A stretch of DNA of 64,000 nt, taken from contig NW_022098031.1 of assembly GCF_002288925.2 (NCBI RefSeq), positions 4,066,869-4,130,868 on the forward strand. The letters are read 5' to 3'. Shown piece by piece: positions 10,111 to 21,460 of the stretch. The notes beneath the pieces are model-generated. The model searched no databases. It was not told where the DNA came from and saw only the letters and a program-made list of their open reading frames with translations. Made by a program: the position numbers and the translations under genes. Position 1 is the first letter of the stretch, and every line of letters starts with the position of its first letter. Source of the DNA: Delphinapterus leucas. Its lineage: Eukaryota > Chordata > Mammalia > Artiodactyla > Monodontidae.

Positions 10111-11579
10111 CTCCCCCTCTGTCCACCCCTCTGTCCCCCTCTCTTTCCCTGTCCGTCTCCTTCCCCTTCCCCCATCCTCTTCCCCATCTCCTCCTCCTCC
10201 TTTACCCAAGAACCAGGGCTCAAAACCCCCTCCACCAAGGTCAGGGGTCACCCACAAGGACAAGGTAGCCTGGCCCTCATATTCACTGAAGTCTGAAATG
10301 TAGACATTTGACATTATCTCCAAGTGAGCTTATACTTACAGTCATCTTTGGGGGTGGGGGTCATGTTAAAAAAATGGTTTGTTAAATGTAAACATTAAAA
10401 TAAATGTGATCCTGTTTGGACATTTCTCCATTTTTAAAGTTATTGGGAGTCCCAAGAAATAGAACCAGCTTGGGCATTCTTAACCTCTAAAAAGGTCCTG
10501 AATATCACGAAGAACTCTGGCCTCTAGTTATTTGACGCTGAATATATTTTGGAACATTGGAGACCGAGTTTAACGATTTATAAAATGAGATAATAATCCC
10601 TACCCCGCCCATTGCACCGTACTGTTAAAAGGACCAAATATAGAAATACCTGCAAAGCTATGAGGAGCTTCACAGTAGGGGGACGTCAGAACACGTGGGT
10701 GAGGATGTAGCACCTCCCCCAGCAGTTGTGGGACCTGGGTCGAGTCACCACCCCACGTAGTAAAAAGAACTGCACACCCAGCTCTGTTATTATCCCCACC
10801 AGCTATCCAATTCCAGGATGTTAAAAATGATAACTATTATCACCACTTCCTTTTCACCTTTGGTAGCTGCTGCTATGTTTACAACACAAGAGGCTAAAAT
10901 AAACTGGCCTTTTTGAATATCAATTTTATTACATGGAATTAAGGGTTTACCATTAACAAACCTCAGGGAAGTGAACAGAGGGTGGAGCTGAAAGGAAAAT
11001 AGCAGTAGATTCACTGAGAAATTGCGTTTTTGCAAGTCAGCAGCTAATGAATTAAAAAAAAAGACTCGATGTTTCTAGCCACCGTGGATCACAGGTGACT
11101 GACTCATCTCAACTCCCTTCGGAACTAGTCAGCTGTAGCCAGTGTGTATTATTACGTGTAATTAAAAGCATCTGACACAAAGGAAACGAAAATTGGAAGG
11201 GGGACGGTAAGGATGTCAGCCAGTGAATTTGGTCTACACGTGCTTCCAAACAAGCAATGAAGAAAAAAGGAACGTCTGCTTTGAGTTTGATAGATAACAA
11301 CTAGAATAAAGCAAGAGACAAAAGTATTTATAAAAATGGAACTCTAAAATTCCTCCATTCTTATCAAAACCTCTTTTAAGTACATTTCGCCAGTTCCCCT
11401 CACATAGATACAAACTTGGTTTTCCTGGGTTCTCAACCCTTTGCTCACTTTTACACCCTGTCCCTCAACATAGCATTTTAAACTTTTTTTGAGCAGACAT
11501 TAAATTTTATATACATATGACACTTAAAAAGGCCTGATTTCTAGCTTCTCAAAAAATTGGAAGAGCTGGCAACAATGGA
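10108..11579. other. Intergenic, MIR relic, no gene
   Basis: A C/T-rich flank of the microsatellite runs to about 10203. A + strand MIR-like relic lies at about 10565-10660 ('TTTAACGATTTATAAAATGAGATAATAATCCC'). Nothing else was recognised. Confidence 0.55.
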
Positions 11580-11800
11580 CACCCTATATTCTTTCTGCTC
11601 TCTCTTCCCCGCCCTCTGATCTGCCTCCCATTTCCCCCACTTCTCCCTGCCCACCCCCCTTCTCTCTCTCCTTTTCTGGGGTGGGGGCATTCTCTCCCCC
11701 CCCTTTGCTGTTCTCTCCCCCCCCTTTGCTGTTCTCTCTCCCACTTTCTCTCCCCCCCTCCCTTGTTTTCTCGCCCTCTTTCCCACTCTCTCTTTAAAAA
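11580..11800 (+). repeat. C/T-rich tract with perfect 21-bp tandem duplication
   Basis: Polypyrimidine tract. The 21-base unit at 11690-11710 (TTCTCT, eight C, TTTGCTG) is repeated exactly at 11711-11731, with a third partial unit after it. Frames on the minus strand give Arg/Gly/Lys-rich repeats and are not genes. Confidence 0.9.
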
Positions 11801-12430
11801 CCCGACTCCATTTTATTTATTTAGATCTCCTGCCTGGCCCAATGACACTTGAGTTTTCTACCCCAGACCACAAGGGCAGTAGTGTCTTTGTTTGGATTTC
11901 CTTTATTTACACTACATTTTAAAAGGTTTTCCTGCTTCCGAGTTTTTGTCTTAATGTCAATATAATATGACCACCTTAATAGTAAAAGACTAGAAAGACA
12001 GACAAACACGTCTCAGTGATAATAGAGAAGGTACAAATAGCAAAGGCATTAGAATTGTGAATGGAAAAAATGTATACTAAGAAAAAAATTAGGAAATTTC
12101 ACCAACAAACTCAGAAGTCCAAAATTCATTAAAATTAATCTGTAGTTAAGAGAGCCTGATCTCATTAGGCTTCTAACCTTGAGGAACTAATTTTATAGTG
12201 ATAGTGTATAATAAACTAGTTTTTTAAAAGATGTGCTTGTGTAATTGAGTATTACAGGCTGGGGCTATCACTACCACAAATGATGTCCCTGGATGCAGAT
12301 CAGGAGCTCCTAAACTCAGAATCATCTTGGAATCTTTAAAAAAAAAAAAAAATACTGATGTCTGTCTAAATCCACTATAAGAGTTTAGGATTTAATTGGT
12401 GTGCAGGGTGCCCTGGACACTGGGATTTTT
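11801..12430. other. Intergenic, nothing recognised
   Basis: AT-rich sequence with a 14-base A run near 12339-12352. No gene or clear repeat was seen up to the L1 target-site duplication at 12431-12443. Confidence 0.5.
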
Positions 12431-12443
12431 AAAAGTTCTCCAG

Positions 12444-14507
12444 ATAGGCACCTTCAAGATGGCAGAGGAGTAAGAAGTGGAGAACACCTTCCTCCCCACA
12501 AATACATCAGAACTACATCTACATGTGGAACAACTCCTACAGAACACCTACTGAACGCTGGCGGAAGACCTCAGACTTCCCCAAAGGCAAGAAACTCCCC
12601 ACATACCTGGGTAGGGCAAAAAAAAAAAAAAAAACAGAGACAAAAAATAGGGACAGGACCTGCACCTCTGGGAGGGAGCTGTGAAGGAGGGAAAGTTTCC
12701 ACACACTAGGAAGCCCCTTCGCGGGCAGAGACTGTGGGGGCGGGGGGGGCGGGAAGCTTTGGAGCCACGGAGGAGAGCGCAGCACCAGGGGTGCAGAGGG
12801 CAAAGCGGAGAGATTCCCGCACAAAGGATCGGTGCCAACCAGCACTCACCAGCCCGAGAGGCTTGTCTGCTCACCTGCCGGTGGGGGCTGGGAGCTGAGG
12901 CTTGGGCTTCAGATATCGGATCCCAGGGAAAGGACTGGGGTTGGCTGTGTGAACACAGCCTGAAGGGGGCTAGTGTGCCACAGCTAGCTGGGAGGGAGTC
13001 CGGGGAAAAGTCTAGAACTGCCTAAGAGGCAAGAAACCATTGTTTCAGGGTGCACGAGGAGAGGGGATTCAGAGCACCGCCTAAACGAGCTCCAGGGACA
13101 GGCGCTAGATGCAGCTATCAGCGCAGACACCAGAGACGGGCATAAGATGCTACGGCTGCTGCTGCAGCCACCAAGAAGCCTGTGTGCAGGCACAGGTCAC
13201 TAGCCACACCTACCCTCCTGGAAGCCTGTGCAGCCCACCACTGCCAGGGTCCCGTGACCCAGGGACAACTTTGCTGGGAGAACACGAGGTGTGCCTCAGG
13301 CTGTTGCAATGTCAAGCCAGCCTCTGCCGCCGCAGGCTCGCCCTGCATTCCATACCCCTCCCTCCCCCTAGCTTGAGTGAGCCAGAGCCCCCTAATCAAC
13401 CGCTCCTTTAACCCCGTCCTGTCTGGGCAGGGAACAGACGCCCTCAGGCGACCTACATGCAGAGGCGGTGCCAAATCCAAAGCTGAGCCCCAGGAGCTGT
13501 GCAAACAAAGAAGAGAAAGGGAAATTTCTCCCAGCAGCCTCAGGAGCAGCGGATTAAATCTCTACAATCAACTTGATGTACCCTGCATCTGCAGAATACC
13601 TGAATAGACAATGAATCATCCCAAATAGAGGTAGTGGACTTTGAGAGCAAATATACACTTGGGGTTTGCTTTCTGCATCTAATTTGTTTCTGGTTTTATG
13701 TTTATCTTAGTTTAGTATTTAGAGCTTATAATCATTGGTAGATTTGTTTATTGATTTGGTTGCTTTCTTCATATATATATATGTTTTTCCTTTTTCTCTT
13801 TTTGTGAGTGTGTATGTGTGTGCTTCTTTGTGTGATTTTGTCTGTACAGCTTTGCTTTTATCATTTATCCTAGGGTCCTGTTTTTTTTTTTTAGTATAGT
13901 TTTTAGCGCATGTTACCACTGGTGGATTTGTCTTTTTGTTTGGTTGCTCTTTTCTTTCTTTCTCTCTATTGTTTTTTATTTTTTTTAATAATTTTTTTCT
14001 ATTTTAATGACTTTATTTTTTCTTTCGTTCCTCTTTTATTTCTCCCTTTTCTTCTGAGCCATGTGGCTGATGGGATCTTGGTGCTCTGGCCAGGTGTCAG
14101 ACCTGAGCCTCTGAGGTGGGAGAGCTGAGCTCAGGACACTGGTCCACCAGAGGCCTCCCGACCCCACGTAATATCAAATGACAAAAACTCTCCCTGAGAT
14201 CTCCATTTCAACACCAAGACCCAGCTCCACTCAATGACCAGCAAGCTACAGTGCTAGACACCCTATGCCAAACAAATAGCAAGACAGAAACACAACTCCA
14301 CCTATTAGCAGAGAGGCTGCCTAAAATCATAATAAGGTCACAGACACCCCAAAACATACCACCAGACACAGTCCTGCCCACCAGAAAGAAAAGACACACA
14401 GCCTCATCCACCAGAACACAGGTACCAGTTCCCTCCACCAGGAAGCCTACACAAACTACTGAAACAACCTTAGTCACTGAGGGCAGACACCAAAAACAAC
14501 AGGAACT
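12444..14507 (+). promoter_or_regulatory. L1 5' UTR (internal promoter region)
   Basis: About 2.06 kb between the left duplication and the ORF1 start. The first 1.2 kb is GC- and CpG-richer, while 13620-14060 is T-rich. In L1 elements this region carries an internal RNA polymerase II promoter; activity here is inferred only. An 18-base A run lies at about 12619-12634. Confidence 0.8.
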
Positions 14508-15443
14508 ATGAACTACAGCCTGCAAAAAGGAGACCCCAAACACAGTAAGTTAAGCAAAATGAGAAGACAGAGAAATACACAGCAGATGAAGGAGCAAGGT
14601 AAAAACCCACCAGACAAAACAAATGAAGAGGAAATAGGCAAGCTACCTGAAAAAGAATTTAGAATAATGATAGTAAAGATGATCGTAAATCTTGGAAATG
14701 GAATGGAGAAAATACAAGAAACATTTAACAAGGAGCTACAAGAACTAAAGAGCAAACAAACAATGATGAACAACACAATAAATGAAATTAAAAATACTCT
14801 AGAAGAAATCTATAGCTGAATAACTGAGGCAGAAGAATGGATGTGACCTGGAAGATAAAATCGTGGAAATAACTACTGCAGAGCAGAAAAAAGAATGAAA
14901 AGAATTGAGGACAGTCTCAAAGACCTCTGGAACAACATTAAACGCAACAACATTCAAATGATACGGGTCCCAGAAGAAGAAGAGAAAAAAAAAAGGGACT
15001 GAGAAAATATTTGAAGAGATTATAGTTGAAAAGTTCCCTAATATGGGAAAGAAAATAGCCAATCAAGTCCAGGAAGCACAGAGAGTCCCATACAGGATAA
15101 ATCCAAGGAGAAACATGCCAAGACACAGATTAATCAAACTATCAAAAATTAAATACACAGAAAAATATTAAAAGCAGCAAGGGAAAAGCAACAATTAACA
15201 TACAAGGGAATCCCCATAAGGTTAAAAGCTGATCTTTCAGCAGAAACTCTGCAAGCCAGAACGGAGTGGCAGGACATATTTAAAGTGATGAAAGGGAAAA
15301 ACCTACAGCCAAGATTACTCAACCCAGCAAGGATCTCATTCAGATTTGACGGAGAAATTAAAACCTTTACAAAGAAGCAAAAGCTAAGAGAATTCAGCAC
15401 CACCAAACCAGCTCTACAACAAATGCTAAAGGAACTTCTCTAG
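14508..15443 (+). pseudogene. L1 ORF1 (RNA-binding chaperone), broken
   Basis: ORF1p is the trimeric coiled-coil RNA-binding protein of the L1 particle. The start ATG at 14508 is followed by about 103 codons with the expected charged, coiled-coil-prone N-terminus ('NTINEIKNTLEEIYS'), then a TGA at 14817-14819. The homologous sequence continues in shifting frames, including the C-terminal 'RISFRFDGEIKTFT' and 'STTKPALQQMLKELL' blocks, up to a TAG at 15441-15443. The premature TGA lies where a CGA arginine codon would be expected, which fits CpG decay. Confidence 0.92.
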
Positions 15444-15555
15444 GCAGAAAACATATGAGAAGGAAAAGACCTCCGATAACAAACCCAAAACAATTAAGAA
15501 AATGGTAATAGGAACATACATACAGTTAACATATAGATAACATACATATAGATAT

Positions 15556-18500
15556 ATGCTGTCTACAAGACACGCACTTCAGACCTAGGGACACATACAG
15601 ACTGAAAGTGAGGAGATGGAAAAAGATATTCCATGCAAATGGAAATCAAAAGAAAGCTGGAGTAGCAATTCTCATATTAGACAAAATAGACTTTAAAATG
15701 AAGACTATTACAAGAGACAAAGAAGGACACTCTATAATGATCAAGGGATCAATCCAAGAAAAAGATATAACTGTTATAAATATTTATGCACCCAACATAG
15801 GAGCACCTCAATACATAAGGCAAATGCTAACAGCCATAAAAGGGGAAATCAACAGTAACACAATCATAGTAGGGGACTTTAACACCCCACTTTCACCAAT
15901 GGACAGATCATCCAAAATGAAAATAAATAAGGACACAAGCTTTAAATGATACATTAAACAAGATGGACGTAATTGATATTTATAGGACATTCCATCCAAA
16001 AACAGCAGATTACACTTTCTTCTCAAGTGCTTATGCAACACTCTGCAGGATAGACCATATCTTGGGTCACAAATCAAGCCTTGGTAAATTTAATAAATTG
16101 AAATTTTATCAAGCATCTTTTCCGACCACAACGCTGTGAGACTAGATATCAATTACAGTGAAATATCGGTAAAAAATACAGACACATGGAGGCTAAACAA
16201 TACTAAAGAACCAAGAGATCAGATGAAGTAATCAAAGGGAAATAAAAAAATACCTAGAAACAAATGACAATGAAAACAAGACGACCCAAAACCTACGGGA
16301 TGCAGCAAAAGCAGTTCTAAGAGCGAAGTTTATAGCAATAAAATCCTACCTCAAGAAACAAGAAACATCTCAAATAAACAACCTAACCTTACACCTAAAG
16401 CAATTAGAGAAAGAAGAACAAAAACCCCCCAAAGTTAGCAGAAGGAAAGAAATCATAAAGATAAGATCAGAAATAAATGAAAAAGAAATGAAGGAAAACA
16501 AGAGCAAAGATCAATAAAACTAAACTATCTTCTTTGAGAAAATAAACAAAATTGATAAACCATTAGCCAGATTCATCAAGAAAAAAAGGGAGAAGACTCA
16601 AATCAATAGAGTTAGAAATGAAAACGGAGAAGTAACAACTGACACTGAAGAAATATAAAGGATCATGAGAGATTACTACAAGCAACACTATGCCAATAAA
16701 ATGGACAACCTGGAAGAAATGGACAAACTCTTAGAAAAGCACAACCTTCCTAAACTGAACCAGGAAGAAATAGAAAATATAAACAGACCAATCACAAGCA
16801 CTGAAATTGAGACTGTGATTATAAATCTTCCAACAAACAAAAGCCCAGGACCAGATGGATTCACAGGCGAATTCTATGAAACATTTAGAGAACAGCTAAC
16901 ACCTACCCTTCTCAAACTCTTCCAAAATATAGCAGAGGGGGGAACACTCCCAAACTCATTCTACGAGGCCACCATCGCCCTGATACCAAAACCAGAGAAA
17001 GATGTCACAAAGAAAGAAAATTATAGGCCAGTATCACTGATGAACATAGATGCAAAAATCCTCAACAAAATACTAGCAAACAGAATCCAAGAGCACATTA
17101 AAAGGATCATACACCACGATCAAGTGGGGTTTATCCCAGGAATGCAAGGATTCTTCAATATATGCAAATCAATCAATCAATGTGGTACACCATATTAACA
17201 AACTGAAGGATAAAAACCATAAGATCATCTCAATAGATGCAGAAAAAAACTTTTGACAAAATTCAACACCAATTTATGAAAAGAACTCTGCAGAAAGCAG
17301 GCATAGAGGGAATTTACCTCAACGTAATAAAGGCCATATATGACAAACCCACAGTTAACATCGTTCTCAATGGTGAAAAACTGAAACCATTTCCACTAAG
17401 ATCAGGAACAAGACAAGGTTGCCCACTCTCACCACTATAGTTCAACATAGTTTTGGAAGTTTTAGTCACAGCAATCAGAGAAGAAATAAACGGAATCCAA
17501 ATCGGAAAAGAAGAAGTAAAACTGTCACTGTTTGCAGATGACATGATACTATACATAAAAAATGCTAAAGACTCTATCAGAAAACTACTAGAGCTAATCA
17601 ATGAACTTGGTAAAGTAGCAGGATACAAAATTAATACACAGAAATCTCTTGAATTCCTACACACTAATGATGAAAAACCTGAAAGAGAAATTAAGGAAAC
17701 ACTTCTATTTACCACTGCAACAAAAAGAATAAAATACCTAGTAATAAACCTACCTAAGGAGACAAAAGATGTGTATGCAGAAAACTATAAGACACTGATG
17801 AAAGCAATTAAAGATGATACAAACAGATCATCATGATTCTTGGATTGGAAGAATCAACGTTGTGAAAATGACTATACCACCCAAAGCAGTCTACAGATTC
17901 AATGCAATCCTTATCAAACTACCAACAGCATTTTTCACAGAACTAGAACAAAAACTTCCACAATTTGTATGGAAACAACAAGGACCCCGAATAGCCAAAG
18001 TAATCTTGAGACAGAAAAACAAAGCTGGAGGAATCAGGCTCCCTGGCTTCAGACTATACTACAAAGCTACAGTAATCAAGACAGTATGGTACTGGCACAA
18101 AAAGAGAAACATAGATCAATGGAACAGGATAGAAAGCCCAGAGATAAACCCACACACATATGGTCATATTATCTTTGATAAAGAAGGCAAGAATATACAA
18201 TGGAGAAAAGACAGCCTCTTCAGTAAGTGGTGCTGGGAACACTGGACAGCTACATGTAAAAGAGTGAAATAGAACACTCCTTAACACCATACATAAAATT
18301 AAACTCAAAATGGATTAAAGACCTTAAATATAAGGCCAGACACTATAAAACTCTTAGAGGAAAACACAGGCAGAACATTCTATGACATAAATCACAGCAA
18401 GATCCTTTTTGACCCACCTCCCAGAGAAATGGAAACACAAACAAAAATAAACATATGGGACCTAATGAAACTTAAAAGCTTTTACACAGCAAAGGAAACC

Positions 18501-19235
18501 ATCAACAAAATGAAAAGAGAACCCTCAGAATGGGAGAAAATATTTGCAAATGAAGCAACTGACAAAGAATTAATCTCCAAAATATACAAGCAGCTCATGC
18601 AGCTCAATATGGAAAAAACAAACCACCCAATCCCAAAATGGGCAGAAGACGTAAATAGACATTTCTCCAAAGAAGATATACAGATTGCCAACAAACACAT
18701 GAAAGGATGCTCAGCATCACTAATCATTAGAGAAAAGCAAATCAAAACTACAATGAGGTATCCTTCACATTAGTCAGAATGGCCATCATCATACAAACCA
18801 TAAATGCTGGAGAGGGTGTGGAGAAAAGGGAACCTTCTTGCCCTGTTGGTGGGAATGTAATCTGATAGAGCCACTATGGAGAACAGTATGGAGGGTCCTC
18901 AAAAAACTAAAAACAGAACTACCATACGACCCAGAAATCCCACTACTGTGCATATACCCTGAGAAAACTATAATTCAAAAAGAGTCATATACCACAATGT
19001 TCAATGCAGCTCTATTTACAATAGCCAGGACAAGGAAGCAACCAAAGTGCCCATCAACAGATGAATGGATAAAGAAGATGTGGCACATATATACAATGGA
19101 ATATTAGCCATAAAAAGAAACGAAATTGAGATATTTGTAGTGAGGTGGATGGACCTAGAATCTGTCATACAGAGTGAAGTAAGTCAGAAGGAGAAAAACA
19201 AATACCATATGCTAACACATATATATGGAATCTAA
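15556..19235 (+). pseudogene. L1 ORF2 (endonuclease and reverse transcriptase), broken and 5'-deleted
   Basis: ORF2p supplies the nicking endonuclease and reverse transcriptase for target-primed reverse transcription. Recognisable parts, in order, are: endonuclease fragment 15556-15949 ('KKAGVAILI', 'IVGDFNTPLS'); reverse-transcriptase blocks '[14 protein letters not shown]' (from 16835), '[10 protein letters not shown]' (17405-17434) and the catalytic FADD motif (17531-17542, aspartates intact); and the C-terminal end 'LTHIYGI' with TAA at 19233-19235. Stops at 15947 and 17438 and several frameshifts break it. The first part of ORF2, upstream of the endonuclease 'ETHF' block, is missing. No full protein can be made. 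Confidence 0.93.
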
Positions 19236-19599
19236 AAAAAAAAAATGTTCTGAAGAACCTAGGGGTAGGACAGGAATAAAGATGCAGATGCAGAGAATGG
19301 ACTTGAGGACACGGGGAGGGAGAAGGGTAAGCTGGGACGAAGTGAGAGAGAGGCATGGACATATATACACTACCAAACGTTAAATAGATAGCTAGTGGGA
19401 AGCAGCCACGTAGCACAGGGAGATCAGCTCGGTGCTTCGTGTCCACCTAGTGGGGTGGGATAGGGAGCGTGGGAGGGAGACGCAAGAGGGAGGGGATATG
19501 GGGATATATGTATACATATAGCTGATTCACTTTGTTATACAGCAGAAACTAACACACCATTGTAAAGCAATTATACTCCAATAAAGATGTTAAAAAAGA
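19236..19599 (+). other. L1 3' UTR and A-rich tail
   Basis: It contains an A run after the ORF2 stop, a purine-rich middle with 'ACACGGGGAGGGAGAAGGG', and the terminal CCAATAAAGATGTT segment (19579-19591) with an AATAAA signal. It is nearly identical to the L1 at the window's left edge. Confidence 0.92.
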
Positions 19600-19612
19600 A
19601 AAAGTTCTACAG

Positions 19613-20051
19613 GTGCTTCTAAAATGTGGGAAAATTTTAGAATTATTGCTGCAGATATTGCTTTGGCTATAATTAAATATTAGTGCTACTGCCTCGTAAA
19701 GTCAATCTTCCTTCTTGAAAGTAAGAAGAATCATCTGTGTATCCCCATAGCTGGAGGGAGAGGGTCAGCAGGTAACTCCTCCAAAAGGTGCATCATGTCA
19801 TTAAGCTCAGAATTTGAGAAAATAGCAGGCTAGAGGGCACGGCTTTTTACCCCAGAAGAAAATATCTGATCTATCAAGGAAACTTCCACAGTCCTACTGA
19901 TAGTCTAACAAGTTAATTCCTGAACTGAGCCTCAATATCCACATTTGTAAAATGGAGACAATAATTTCTCCCTTTGAAGGTTGTTCTAAAGATTAAATGA
20001 GATCATGTATATGAAGCAATAGTTGGTACTTAATAAATGGTAACTATTTTT
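19613..20051. other. Intergenic with + strand MIR relic
   Basis: At about 19915-20045 the sequence 'GAACTGAGCCTCAATATCCACATTTGTAAAATGGAGACAATAATTTC...TAATAAATGGTAACTATTT' is a MIR. No gene. Confidence 0.75.
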
Positions 20052-20069
20052 AAAAATTCAATACTAGTG

Positions 20070-20277
20070 GGCTTCCCTGGTGGCACACTGGTTGAGAGTC
20101 CGCCTGCCGATGCAGGGGACACGGGTTCGTGCCCCGGTCCAGAAGGATCCCATGTGCCGCGGAGCGGCTGTGCCCGTGAGCCATGGACGCTGGGCCTGCG
20201 CATCCGGAGCCTGTGCTCCGCAACGGGAGAGGCCACAGCGGTGAGAGGCCCGCGTACCGCAAAAAAAAAAAAAAAAA
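20070..20277 (+). mobile_element. CHR-type SINE with perfect 18-bp target-site duplication
   Basis: Head GGGCTTCCCTGGTGGCACACTGG, B box GGGTTCGTGCCCCGG, CpG-rich body ending GCGTACCGC and a long A tail. The 18-base duplication AAAAATTCAATACTAGTG is identical at 20052-20069 and 20278-20295, which suggests a recent insertion. Confidence 0.97.
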
Positions 20278-20295
20278 AAAAATTCAATACTAGTG

Positions 20296-20626
20296 ATTTT
20301 AGTTGTTCCTCAAAGCCATCGCCAATAATTCTAGCTAATATTAATCTCTCCTCCTTTACATTACAAAACACAGCAATTTCAAATGATTTTGTATGGTTCA
20401 ATAATTGTTCAATGACTAACAGATCATTTATCAGCAATGATAAAGCCTGCTTGCTTCCCACACAATTGAAAACAACATATTAACTTGAGATATTTGACCC
20501 TAAAATTGTTAGAAGAAACTGGCCATGAATTGTCAAGTCGTATCCAGAAAACCAATGAGTCAGGAGTTGGGGAGAGAGCTGTAGAACGGCATTTTCCTTT
20601 TCAAAGGTAGGCTAACCCATATTTTG
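20296..20626. other. Intergenic, nothing recognised
   Basis: Ordinary AT-rich sequence with no gene or clear repeat. Confidence 0.5.
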
Positions 20627-21011
20627 TGTATTATGTTTTCATTGCAGCTGTAACAAATTACCACAAACTTGGTGGCTTACACAACACAAATTCATTATCT
20701 TACAGTTCTGTATGTTATGAAAGGTAACAGTATGCCTCCCCCAAATATGCCACTTTGGCATACTGGTTATTTTGAGCTGTAGGCACATGAAAAACGACAA
20801 ATGCTGAGAGCCTTTCTCTGAACTCCCCTTCTCTGCCTAAAGACAGAACCTCCAAAAGGAACTCAGTTGTCATAAATCCCCTCCGCAGGGGTTTCCTCAA
20901 ACAGGGAAGAGACTAGCGGCTGACATCATAGCCAGACAAACTTTGTCACAAAATGTCCTATCTTCCATCTGTACTTCCAAAGGCCCTTTCATCTTTCATA
21001 AGAATCCTTTG

Positions 21012-21225
21012 GGGCTTCCCTGGTGGCGCAGTGGTTGAGAGTCTGCCTGCCGATGCAGAGGACACGGGTTCGTGCCCCGGTCCGGGAAGATCCCACATGC
21101 CGCGGAGCGGCTGGGCCCGTGAGCCATGGCTGCTGAGCCTGCGCGTCCGGAGCCTGTGCTCCGCAACGGGAGAGGCCACAACAGTGAGAGGCCCGCGTAC
21201 AGCAAAAAAAATAAAAAAATAAAAA
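21012..21225 (+). mobile_element. CHR-type SINE nested in the LTR
   Basis: Standard head GGGCTTCCCTGGTGGCGCAG, B box, GC-rich body and an A-rich tail with T interruptions. The duplication AAGAATCCTTTG is exact at 21000-21011 and 21226-21237. Confidence 0.96.
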
Positions 21226-21387
21226 AAGAATCCTTTGCTTTCCCCTAGGAGGTATACACCCCCCTTCTGATTTCCCTATTAAGATGGTATTTAATCCTGA
21301 ATTGTAAAGCTACCTCCATGAGTTACTCATTTTCCTGAGTATCTCCCTTGTATACCTGAGGTATACACGTTAATAAACTTCTGCTTG

Positions 21388-21460
21388 TTTTTCTCCTGTT
21401 AATGTCTCCTGTTAATACAGGAGGTATTTTCTCCTGTTAATACAGGAGGTCTCAGCCAAG
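21388..21460 (+). repeat. Tandem palindromic units in the LTR
   Basis: The unit CTCCTGTTAATACAGGAG has complementary arms CTCCTG and CAGGAG. It occurs twice between about 21407 and 21451, preceded by a partial copy (CTCCTGTTAATG, about 21393). It looks like a short tandem duplication within the LTR. Confidence 0.85.

Larger units (their letters stand above)
12444..19599 (+). mobile_element. Full-length LINE-1, inactive
   Basis: About 7.16 kb with all parts in order: a 5' UTR starting 'ATAGGCACCTTCAAGATGGC', ORF1, ORF2, 3' UTR, and terminal CCAATAAAGATGTT plus a short A-rich tail. A 13-bp target-site duplication AAAAGTTCT(C/A)CAG flanks it at 12431-12443 and 19600-19612, with one difference. 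The left junction TTTTT/AAAAGTT fits the L1 endonuclease preference (TT/AAAA on this strand). Both reading frames are broken by stops, shifts and a deletion at the ORF2 start, so the copy cannot move by itself. It is of the cetartiodactyl L1 lineage. Confidence 0.97.

Noticed and set aside
9596..10323. Long frames with Arg-Glu, Cys-Val, Thr-His or Leu-Ser repeats
   Set aside because: They are translations of the GA/GT microsatellite and its pyrimidine flank.
12401..13607. Several 100-128 codon frames
   Set aside because: All lie in the GC-richer 5' UTR of the L1, with no similarity to a known domain.
14508..18773. Separate genes at 14508, 15608, 16665, 17453, 17814 and 18429
   Set aside because: They are fragments of L1 ORF1 and ORF2 broken by stops and shifts, not independent genes.
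20030..20483. Open frames on both strands of 143-148 codons
   Set aside because: SINE body plus A tail; the same peptide appears at each SINE copy.
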